NCBI GenBank assembly: GCA_964627055.1 | Contig: CAZVGV010000007.1 | Location: 1-41,200 of the forward strand | Length of the DNA stretch: 41,200 nucleotides | Direction: 5' to 3' | From: JBBTQS01 sp964627055 | GTDB lineage: Bacteria; Patescibacteriota; Patescibacteriia; Magasanikbacterales; JBBTQS01 | Part shown: one piece after another, positions 31,889 through 39,287 of the stretch | How the letters are laid out: each line of letters starts with the position of its first letter | Position numbering within the stretch: position 1 is the stretch's first letter | Program-made: the position numbers and the translations under genes | Notes under the pieces: model-generated | What the model saw: the letters and a program-made list of their open reading frames with translations, nothing else | What the model was told of the DNA's origin: nothing | Databases searched by the model: none

Positions 31889-32182
31889 ATGCGTCATGGA
31901 AAAGGATGTCAGTGCGGGAACGAGCAGTGCAGATCGATGAATCGGAGCAAGGGACCGAGCTTCAGAACCGGGCTCACACGACGTCCGGATGGGAAGTGTG
32001 CGTATCCCGAGTGCACGACGCGCTTGCGCGAGAGCAACAAGGGTCCGTGCTGCAGTCTGCATCACCAGTGGGCTGTCGCCGACTACGGAGATGCGCACGG
32101 CTTGCACATCCCCAGGCGTCGTCCGTCGGGCGGCGATCATTACCCCAACAAGGTGCTCGACGGCTTCATGCATCTAAGCTGA
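31889..32182 (+). CDS. Small Cys/His-rich, zinc-finger-like orphan protein
   Basis: A 97-residue basic protein. ATG 31889 is set by GGAGGA at 7-base spacing. Metal-binding pattern: C7, C9, C14 at the N-terminus (CQCGNEQC), then C37-x4-C42 and C54-C55-x2-H58-H59 (CAYPEC ... NKGPCCSLHH). The C-x4-C-x(11)-C-C-x2-H spacing with an N-x-G-P/D-x-C core resembles zinc fingers of small regulatory or phage-type proteins. The tail is His-rich (HGLHIPRRR, DHYP). No membrane segment. A nucleic-acid-binding role is inferred only. It is a single-gene unit with near-consensus promoter and own terminator, and GC-ending codons. Confidence 0.75.
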   Translation: MRHGKGCQCGNEQCRSMNRSKGPSFRTGLTRRPDGKCAYPECTTRLRESNKGPCCSLHHQWAVADYGDAHGLHIPRRRPSGGDHYPNKVLDGFMHLS

Positions 32183-32228
32183 ACGACACCAAGGCACCTC
32201 TCCAGGTGCCGACAACTGAAGATTCGAG

Positions 32229-32271
32229 GCCGAGTTCGTCGCTGTATGCGAAGGACTCGGCTGTTTCTTTT
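32229..32271. terminator. Terminator between the zinc-finger-like gene and radA
   Basis: GCCGAGT (32229-32235) pairs with ACTCGGC (32255-32261), with more pairing inside, then TGTTTCTTTTTT on plus. On minus it lies directly behind the radA stop but has no T-run there, so it acts mainly on the plus-strand gene. Confidence 0.82.
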
Positions 32272-33636
32272 TTATTCGAAAGCCTCTTGTGCGTTATGAG
32301 ACGCGACACTGTCTACTACTCCGATGAGATCACGAACGGTTGCAACGGTCGAGGTTGTAGCACCGGCAAATCGCGGCGTGATACAGGTGGAGAATCCAAG
32401 AGCTATAGATTCCTGTATACGTCGATCAAGGGCGCGCACTGGCCGTACTTCACCTCCCAGACCTACTTCGCCAAACGCAACGGTTCCAGAAGGCCACGCG
32501 ACATTACGTAGACTGCTTACAATTGCAGCAGCGATTGCGAGGTCTGCTCCTGGTTCAGTGGCTTTGACGCCACCTACCACATTTACGTGCACGTCATACT
32601 GTCCGAGGGGCAATCCTGCACGGGCAGTGAGCACGGCAATAAGTACTTGCAATCGATTGAGATCAAATCCGCTAGCCCGGCGTTGCGGATATCCAAATGT
32701 TGTGCGCGTAGTGAGGGCTTGCACCTCCACAAGGAGTGGTTGCTTGCCATCCATAAGTACGGTCACAATCGAACCAGGAACATGTACGCGATCGGGAGAG
32801 AGGAATGCACTTGATGCAGCGTTGGTTGGCGTAAGACCGTGACTGTCCATTGAGAAAATGCCAATCTCATCTGTGGAACCGAATCGATTCTTCACTGCAC
32901 GTAGAATACGCATCGAATGCTGATCGTCTCCTTCGAGGTAGAGCACAGCGTCTACGAGGTGTTCAAGAGTCTTCGGGCCCGCAACCGAACCGTCTTTTGT
33001 TACGTGTCCAATGAGGAGCACGGCGATATGGTGTTGCTTGGCGACGTGGAGAATCTGTGTAGTACAAGCACGAATTTGACCTACAGAACCCGCTCCACCT
33101 TCGGCAGCGCTAGTGGTTATTGTTTGGATCGAATCTATGATTGCGAGAGCTGGTTTTTCTTTTACAAGTGTCGAAAGAATGGTGTCACAATTTGTTTCGT
33201 GGAGCGCGAGGACATCATTGCTGTCGAGGCGTACTGCGCGAAGCCTGACTTGCTCGATAGATTCTTCGCCAGAGATGTAGAGCGTTCGACCCACGTGCGA
33301 TGCAATGTGCAAAGACAATGTGGATTTGCCTACACCAGGGTCGCCGCCCAGGAGTACCAGTGATCCAGGAACAAATCCACCACCGAGTACTGTGTCGACA
33401 GGTGCTATGGTCGTGTGAATTCGTTCGGTTTTGGATTGTGTTGGATCAATGGATTTGAGTGAGACTGGTGTGCGAGCAGGAGCCATCAGATTGGCACCTG
33501 CCTTTGTTGCAGCAGTTGGCAGCGAACCTTCTGTATCGATGGTGCCCCATTTTCCACACTGCTCACAGCGGCCAGACCATTTCGAAAACTGCGCGTCGCA
33601 ATTGCTACACGTAAAAACGCGAGAGGGGGATTTCAT
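32272..33636 (-). CDS. radA: DNA repair/recombination helicase RadA (Sms)
   Basis: A 454-residue protein. Zinc finger C10/C13/C24/C27; RecA-like ATPase with Walker A GDPGVGKST (98-106), Walker B in ALAIIDSIQ and the RadA-specific KNRFG motif (249-253); C-terminal Lon-protease-like domain (from ~275, with GFDLNRLQVLIAVL and ADLAIAAAI). RadA extends heteroduplex DNA during recombination and is needed for natural transformation in several bacteria. The start is 12 bases after the stop of the pilin-like/SLT fusion gene, so it is the last gene of that operon. Confidence 0.97.
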   Translation of the reverse strand: MKSPSRVFTCSNCDAQFSKWSGRCEQCGKWGTIDTEGSLPTAATKAGANLMAPARTPVSLKSIDPTQSKTERIHTTIAPVDTVLGGGFVPGSLVLLGGDPGVGKSTLSLHIASHVGRTLYISGEESIEQVRLRAVRLDSNDVLALHETNCDTILSTLVKEKPALAIIDSIQTITTSAAEGGAGSVGQIRACTTQILHVAKQHHIAVLLIGHVTKDGSVAGPKTLEHLVDAVLYLEGDDQHSMRILRAVKNRFGSTDEIGIFSMDSHGLTPTNAASSAFLSPDRVHVPGSIVTVLMDGKQPLLVEVQALTTRTTFGYPQRRASGFDLNRLQVLIAVLTARAGLPLGQYDVHVNVVGGVKATEPGADLAIAAAIVSSLRNVAWPSGTVAFGEVGLGGEVRPVRALDRRIQESIALGFSTCITPRFAGATTSTVATVRDLIGVVDSVASHNAQEAFE

Positions 33637-33647
33637 ACCGAAAGAGA

Positions 33648-35531
33648 TTATTCTTCGGCAGCGGGCAGGCCTTCAGGATTCTTTTCGCCAGTAGAAGACT
33701 CTGGAGTGATCGCGGTACCGGTTCCGGCTTTCGTGCATTCGAGGTAATGCTTCACGCGTTTGGTAACAGAATCTCGGTAGAGATCTCCAGGGTCGTTTCC
33801 TTTGCCATAGTGAGCAAAGGTGAGGCGAATGACCGATTCCGGTACTTGGTTCTGCGGTGTACCTGGCACGCCACCAGCTTTTTTATACCACGAGAGTAGT
33901 CGGCCAGCCATAGCTTCGACTGCAGTGTCAACGGAAAGCAATTCTGGCACCGTGAGACATCGATTGTTAAGACCTTTGATCTTCGTGCCTCGGACTTTTT
34001 GGCCATTTACATCGCAATACTGCCCATCGCCGAAGGTCACCTGGCCTAACCCAATGCCGTGGGAAAACCGCCAATCAATGCCGAAGTCTGGTGGCACAAA
34101 GCTTTCGGTAGTTACGTGCTTTCCACCGTCGTCATTTTTTTGGGAGACGCATGCAACTTTTTTTCTGAGTGCCTTGGATGCTGCGTCACTTCCGGTAGGG
34201 ACGAGTGCTGGGACTGTGCTCTCGAATGTCTTGCCTTGAAATGTTTTTCCAGAGCGGAGGAAGCTAAATCGTGCGCCAACATAGTTAGGACCGCAGTAGT
34301 TCTCGTCGTGACCTATTACCGCAGGGTTTCCACCTGATTCATGTTGCACGATCACCTGTGCAAGGCAGGGCGGAATACCGAGTTTTGCCGCGGCTGCCGC
34401 AGCTTTGTTTGCGTTTTCAGATCGACCTCCAGGCGAGAGATCGAGAACTGCCCCGCCGGTTGCCTGCGCATATATTTCTGCAGAGAGTTCGAATTTGTGC
34501 GGTTCTGATTCCACTGCATCGAGGTTGATTGGGTTGAGTGTTGTGAGTCTTGGGTCGACGATTTGCAGCATGCTGTAGGAGAGCAGCGCTATCATAAGTC
34601 CGACGATGGACCCTGTGATCATTTCTTTGGCTTGCTTAATTTGTGCTGCATTGCCTGCAGCAAGGACCCATCGTACACCAGCGAACATGCAGACAAATAC
34701 CGCGAGTATTGCAAGTACGTAGAGCGAATATTGGAATAGACCGGCAATATATTGACCGATATAGGGGATAGCCAATGCCACATTTGGGTCATCGCTTCCT
34801 GCAAGGTCTATAGGGTTGCTAAAGACAACACCAGGAATGGCAACGTTCAATGTAGCAGGAAGAGGAAGTCTCGTGTTGCTGTTTCCTGTCGCAGCATCAA
34901 GTGATAGTGCTCCCGAGGTCAGTGATGCATCATTTTCTGTCTGGAGTGTCTTTGCGGTTGCACCTACAACTACACTGTATTCAACTGCAGCTTCAGCAAG
35001 AGCTTTGTCCCGTGCAATAAGTGCATCCTGTTTTTGTTTTGCAGTTGCTCCTGGCGCGTTGATTGCGTCTTGATATACCTTTTCGATCTGCTCCTTCTCA
35101 AGTTCGAGTGCGATTTTTGCTGCCAGAATTGTTTCTTTGGCTGCAGAGGCGTTCGACTGTATCTGATCGGCTGTGTTTGATACGATAAGGTACTCTGTCG
35201 AAACACATCGTTTGTTTTCCGGTGCAGGTTGTATACCAGGCAAGAGTGCAACGCCGACACAGGTGGTAGCGGCGGTGGCGCCGCACGCAGAAAGAATCGT
35301 GCATTGTGGTGCACTAGACACTACTGACCCAGCAACACAAATACCGCTGGTGGTGTCGAACTCCTGAGTGCCAGGCTGGTATTTCGTAAAGACGCAGACC
35401 TTGTTGGTTTGGAGTGGGTCACAGTCTGCAATCGAGCTACAGGGCGATGCGGCGTATCCTGATGCAGCAGGGAGCATGAGTGCAAGGCCTGTGAACGCTG
35501 TGATGAGGTATTGGTTTGTTCGGATGGTCAT
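33648..35531 (-). CDS. Pilin-like (VirB2/TrbC-type) protein fused to an SLT lytic transglycosylase
   Basis: A 627-residue exported protein. Signal peptide 1-27 (ends GYAA). Residues 28-115 hold eight cysteines (31, 37, 46, 65, 77, 83, 91, 109), expected as disulfides. 115-245 is helical and charged. 250-340 is a pilin-like pair of membrane helices (about 263-290 and 303-325) bounded by IPYIGQYI and LTTLNPINLDAVESE. 375-600 is an SLT-type domain: catalytic Glu in QHESGGNP (E398), GIGLGQVT (492-499) and FAHYGKG (572-578). VirB1 proteins are SLT enzymes that open the wall for T4SS, so this joins VirB2-like and VirB1-like parts. The membrane module is paralogous to that of the upstream gene. Confidence 0.85.
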   Translation of the reverse strand: MTIRTNQYLITAFTGLALMLPAASGYAASPCSSIADCDPLQTNKVCVFTKYQPGTQEFDTTSGICVAGSVVSSAPQCTILSACGATAATTCVGVALLPGIQPAPENKRCVSTEYLIVSNTADQIQSNASAAKETILAAKIALELEKEQIEKVYQDAINAPGATAKQKQDALIARDKALAEAAVEYSVVVGATAKTLQTENDASLTSGALSLDAATGNSNTRLPLPATLNVAIPGVVFSNPIDLAGSDDPNVALAIPYIGQYIAGLFQYSLYVLAILAVFVCMFAGVRWVLAAGNAAQIKQAKEMITGSIVGLMIALLSYSMLQIVDPRLTTLNPINLDAVESEPHKFELSAEIYAQATGGAVLDLSPGGRSENANKAAAAAAKLGIPPCLAQVIVQHESGGNPAVIGHDENYCGPNYVGARFSFLRSGKTFQGKTFESTVPALVPTGSDAASKALRKKVACVSQKNDDGGKHVTTESFVPPDFGIDWRFSHGIGLGQVTFGDGQYCDVNGQKVRGTKIKGLNNRCLTVPELLSVDTAVEAMAGRLLSWYKKAGGVPGTPQNQVPESVIRLTFAHYGKGNDPGDLYRDSVTKRVKHYLECTKAGTGTAITPESSTGEKNPEGLPAAEE

Positions 35532-35549
35532 ACGTCCTGCACACGCGAT

Positions 35550-37355
35550 TTATGGGTTTTGTGCTACCCATGCATTACCAGCCTTGGCAGATGGCCCCAT
35601 GCATTCTTGGTATGAGGTTGCAACTCCTCCTGCAGCCATACACCCAGCAAATTTGCTTGTGGGCTTGCTAAGTGTAGGCCATTGATTGATGCAGCAACCA
35701 GTTCCGGTTGGATACGCCGTGCCCAGCCCTTTGAAACATTTTGATCCGAAGTACTGGAAGTGCATTGCGTCTCGGCGATCAGTTGCACCAAGCCATGACC
35801 ACCCATTCTTTCGAAATGCGTCTACAACTTGCACAGGAATGTTGGTCATGATAGGCCGATGATCCGGGTTGTGTGGGGCGTATACATCAATAGCAAGACC
35901 GAGGCTGTGGAGATCACCACGGAGCACATCGCTGTGATTGCCGTGCAGATTCTTGAGGATGCGGGTGAAAAGTCGTGCCTTGGTGTTGCCAGACGCACTG
36001 GTTACAACCCATGTCTGTGCGCCTGGTTTGTCACATTGCGCATACAGTTTGGTCATGGGGTCTGCATATTGAACATAGGCACCTTGAGACGTGAAACTTG
36101 CGATCCACTTTGCGACAATAGGCGAGGCATTTGCTCGGATTTCTGCTTCAACTTTTTGTAGTGACGCAGCTGCTAACTTGTGTACTTTTACTGAGCGACC
36201 TAGGAATGTGGTGTTGGCGAGGTATTGTCCCTCAAACGCCGTGGATTGACCGATCGTTGGTGCGAACTCTTGCAGGAGACATGAACCATTGCTTCCATCG
36301 CTAAAAGCAGTGATATCAAATTTCGGGAACGAGTTAATGTTTACAATATGACATCGTCCGCGGAGTGTTTCTCCTGGGGTGGTGCCGCTAAGTAACTTGG
36401 TTCCTGGTTTGGATTCAACACCAACGGTTGAGGTGTCTCCGGGTGGTTTTGTGGCAGGGTCGGCTGGCTCTGATCCGTATTTTTCGTACTGGATCATTTC
36501 AAATGACTCGGTTTCAACAGCATTGAGATTCACCGGGTTCAAGTTCGTAAGCGAGGGGTCGATGATGTACAAAATAGTATAAGAACCGAGGAGAATTCCG
36601 AGACCGATTACCGCACGAGACATTGTATCCTTTGCAGTGTCAATGCGAGAAGCGTTGCCACCTGCAGTTGCCCAAATAAAACCTGCAACCACAATTGACA
36701 TCACAGCAATAAATGCGAGTACTCCGATTGCGTAATCGAATACGCCGTTGATGTACTGGCCAATGTAGGGAATGACAAACTGCTGTCCGCCGGCATTTTC
36801 TACGAGCGCGAGGTCTTCTGGATCAGTGAACGAGAGATTTGGAATCTCAATTTGCAAGCGAGGCTTAATTGGTTTTGGCGGCAGTTTCGATTGCTCTGTT
36901 TGTACTTGTGCTTGTTGTGCCTGGGCTGCCACGTACTGCACGTGTTGCGTTTTGGTGGGCGTGGTTTCTGCGACATCACCCCAGCTGCAGCTTCCGGTAA
37001 CAGTGACTTTTTCTTGGACGAAAGAGGGTACACCGTAATTTTCCGCGAGTGTCTTTGCGGTGGTAGCAGTGCACGCAGCTGCATCTGCAGCTTCAATTAC
37101 CACTTTAAGATTGGAACATGAACCAGCGGAGAACGTGCCTTTTGCTTGTGTGCAAAACGCTGCAGCGTCATATCCCGCGAGCTTTGCAAAGGCAAGATCT
37201 CCTGAGCTTGCAGTTAGTGTGCCGGTGCAAGTACAGCCTTGTGGTTTTGATGCTTGTTCACCTAATGCAGTGTCGGTAACAGCAAACACAATGCCACTAT
37301 AGAGCTGCATGGATGCAATTGCACTCAGGAGTGCGAGAAGAAAACGGCTGCGCAT
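35550..37355 (-). CDS. Pilin-like (VirB2/TrbC-type) protein fused to an M15 LD/DD-carboxypeptidase-like domain
   Basis: A 601-residue exported protein; ATG 37355 follows the DsbA-like stop by one base and gives a proper signal peptide (1-26), excluding a longer frame. N-terminal domain with six cysteines (41, 43, 68, 80, 95, 123). Gln-rich linker 140-160. Pilin-like helix pair (about 203-230 and 245-266) between IPYIGQYI and LTNLNPVNLNAVETE, matching the next gene. The C-terminal domain (335-540) has the M15 peptidase zinc signature: LHSLGLAID (H483, D490), GWSWLG and AMHFQY (H532). It should cut peptide stems of peptidoglycan. A short Cys-containing tail follows. No other T4SS pilin gene is seen in this operon. 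Confidence 0.83.
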   Translation of the reverse strand: MRSRFLLALLSAIASMQLYSGIVFAVTDTALGEQASKPQGCTCTGTLTASSGDLAFAKLAGYDAAAFCTQAKGTFSAGSCSNLKVVIEAADAAACTATTAKTLAENYGVPSFVQEKVTVTGSCSWGDVAETTPTKTQHVQYVAAQAQQAQVQTEQSKLPPKPIKPRLQIEIPNLSFTDPEDLALVENAGGQQFVIPYIGQYINGVFDYAIGVLAFIAVMSIVVAGFIWATAGGNASRIDTAKDTMSRAVIGLGILLGSYTILYIIDPSLTNLNPVNLNAVETESFEMIQYEKYGSEPADPATKPPGDTSTVGVESKPGTKLLSGTTPGETLRGRCHIVNINSFPKFDITAFSDGSNGSCLLQEFAPTIGQSTAFEGQYLANTTFLGRSVKVHKLAAASLQKVEAEIRANASPIVAKWIASFTSQGAYVQYADPMTKLYAQCDKPGAQTWVVTSASGNTKARLFTRILKNLHGNHSDVLRGDLHSLGLAIDVYAPHNPDHRPIMTNIPVQVVDAFRKNGWSWLGATDRRDAMHFQYFGSKCFKGLGTAYPTGTGCCINQWPTLSKPTSKFAGCMAAGGVATSYQECMGPSAKAGNAWVAQNP

Positions 37356-37356
37356 A

Positions 37357-38010
37357 TTAGTTGTTTCTTCGTGCGTCAACAATATATTTGAGCATGGTCG
37401 CGGTTGGCACGACGCCATCTACACGCCGGGTATTGATAAAGAAATACGGGGTAGAAAAAATACCACGTTCGCGCGCTTGTAGAATGTTGGCTGCAATGGC
37501 TCCTGCGGCTCCTTCGGAAGTAAGACATTTTTGGAAGGACTCTGAAGAAAGATTGAGTTGTTGTGCAAGTGCGAGGTGGTCGAACGTTTGCACTTCGTCT
37601 TGGCGAGAGAAAAATTCAGCAGCGTATTCCCAGAACTTTCCTGATCGATCAGCGCAGCGAGCGGCTGTGTGTGCAGTCATAAAACCCGGAATACTTTCGG
37701 CGTGTTCTGGTAGATCCTTCCAGACAATACGAACGTCGGGCATTCGACGATGTACATCCTCAAGAATGGTCATTGCGCGAGCACAAGGTCCGCATCCGAG
37801 GTCCATGAATGCAATGACGGTGACTCGTGCGTTCTCTGGCCCAAGAGTTGGGTCTGTGGGGAGTACGGGTGGAGGAGTGAGTAGATACGAGCTTCTTGGG
37901 CGCTCTGGTTCTGGTTTTGGCCGAGATAATGCATACGCGCCCCAACCAACCACGGTGAGCGCGGCAAGGAGTACTGCAGTAATGGTCAGTGCTTTGCCGT
38001 GGTCTGACAT
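37357..38010 (-). CDS. DsbA-like thiol-disulfide oxidoreductase, membrane anchored
   Basis: A 217-residue protein with a signal anchor (about 8-27), a Pro-rich linker and a DsbA-type thioredoxin fold from about residue 55. The active site is CGPC (C73-C76) after VTVIAFMDLG, and the cis-Pro loop is in FSTPYFFIN. The inserted helical domain has AARCADRSGKFWEYAAEFF as in this family. It would oxidise or isomerise cysteines outside the membrane. Directly upstream of two Cys-rich exported fusion proteins (1 base to the next start), which are its obvious substrates. Confidence 0.93.
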   Translation of the reverse strand: MSDHGKALTITAVLLAALTVVGWGAYALSRPKPEPERPRSSYLLTPPPVLPTDPTLGPENARVTVIAFMDLGCGPCARAMTILEDVHRRMPDVRIVWKDLPEHAESIPGFMTAHTAARCADRSGKFWEYAAEFFSRQDEVQTFDHLALAQQLNLSSESFQKCLTSEGAAGAIAANILQARERGIFSTPYFFINTRRVDGVVPTATMLKYIVDARRNN

Positions 38011-38013
38011 AGG

Positions 38014-39258
38014 TTATTCAAGGAGCATTTGTTGTAGCGAACCTGTAACACGATCAGTGAAATACAGTGAGGATTCGTCAGGTGCAACGCGTAGTGCGTC
38101 AACGGTGAATTCTCCTTCGGGCTTCCCTACGAGTGTTGTTCGTCCTGTTTCGAGATCAACTTTGTAAATTGAATCATTGGTGTTGGATGCAAGTGCTGGT
38201 TGGAAGCCGATTCCATAAGGCAATCGATCTGTTTCGGGTACTGCGCAATAAATCGTAGTGTTGGATGCGAAGGTGCACTTATCTACCCAAGTAGTGAGTC
38301 CAAGTGGTTGTCGATCTTCGCCAAGGCGATCAGAAGAACCTCGGACAATCCAAAGCTCTGGTTGCAGGTTGTTCGCTTGTCGGAAGCTGCTGTAGAGGAG
38401 GATGTCTCCTTCTGGTGACCACTTCGGCTTGAATCCAAGCCCTTCGACGGTAAGTGGGAGGAAATTTTCGTTGTTTTTTCCAACAACAAGCACTTGTTCA
38501 CGTCCAAGACCAATAGCGCGTCCTGTGTGCGCGAAGGCAATCATTTGGTCATTAGGTGACCATGAAACCTGCACCTTGCTCGCGTTTTGTCCAAGCGCTA
38601 CGACATTTTTTGCATTGGTTCCGTCTGGAGAAGCAACAACGAGGTAGCGACTTGCTGGATCGATGCTGAGTTTTTTTGCTGCGATTTGTGCATCGTTGGG
38701 TGAGAACTCAAATTCAGACCAGTGTGAAGGGAGTGTTGTCTGTTGTTTGGTTTCAAAATTATAGAGCACATTTGCACCATCTGGAAATTCGATAATCGCC
38801 CTATCTGTGTTGTTGCTCCAGTTCACATCTTTAGCATTGGGAAATGGTGCGTCGTCGTTAAGTGTCACATTTGTACCGTCCGGAAGGATCTTGTGGAAGA
38901 GTCCGGTGTCGGTGTCGTAGTACTGCACGGTTCCGGAATTGTTTTCCACAGCGATGTTCGCCGTACCAGATGGAACAAGCTGACGTACACGGGTAACACC
39001 ACCGTTGGCAACGGGGGATACACCGCCAGGTGTTGTCCCGATTCCGGTACCCACCGTATCACCTTCTGGAGTTGATGTTGCGTTCGGGGTTCTGTCGCCC
39101 TCTGCGCCGGTAAGTCCGCTGCCGCCGACTATCTGATCTGGTGGGGTGATAGTTTCAGGAGTAGGTGTACCGCGGAAAAATACAAAATAGATTGCGATGG
39201 CGAGGCCTATCGTAACCACAATGAGCCCGGCGAGGGCTAGCAATTTTCGTTTGTCCAT
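38014..39258 (-). CDS. Membrane-anchored TolB/PD40-like beta-propeller protein
   Basis: A 414-residue protein with a short basic N-terminus, a signal anchor (about 7-29), a Thr/Pro/Gly-rich linker to about residue 85, then a propeller. Blades show PD40-type repeats: FSPNDAQIAAKK, SWSPNDQMIAFA, KWSPEGDILLYS and VAPDESSLYFTD. No catalytic residues expected; such propellers bind proteins or wall components. Three bases separate it from the DsbA-like start, so it belongs to the same transcript. A scaffold role for the pilin/hydrolase proteins is an inference from context. Confidence 0.85.
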   Translation of the reverse strand: MDKRKLLALAGLIVVTIGLAIAIYFVFFRGTPTPETITPPDQIVGGSGLTGAEGDRTPNATSTPEGDTVGTGIGTTPGGVSPVANGGVTRVRQLVPSGTANIAVENNSGTVQYYDTDTGLFHKILPDGTNVTLNDDAPFPNAKDVNWSNNTDRAIIEFPDGANVLYNFETKQQTTLPSHWSEFEFSPNDAQIAAKKLSIDPASRYLVVASPDGTNAKNVVALGQNASKVQVSWSPNDQMIAFAHTGRAIGLGREQVLVVGKNNENFLPLTVEGLGFKPKWSPEGDILLYSSFRQANNLQPELWIVRGSSDRLGEDRQPLGLTTWVDKCTFASNTTIYCAVPETDRLPYGIGFQPALASNTNDSIYKVDLETGRTTLVGKPEGEFTVDALRVAPDESSLYFTDRVTGSLQQMLLE

Positions 39259-39287
39259 ACCGAACGTAAAAAACGTTCGCGCATTGG

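Noticed and set aside
32191..32210. GGCACCT-CTCC-AGGTGCC hairpin as terminator of the zinc-finger-like gene
   Set aside because: Perfect stem but no T-run; the hairpin with TTTCTTTTTT at 32229 is the better terminator.
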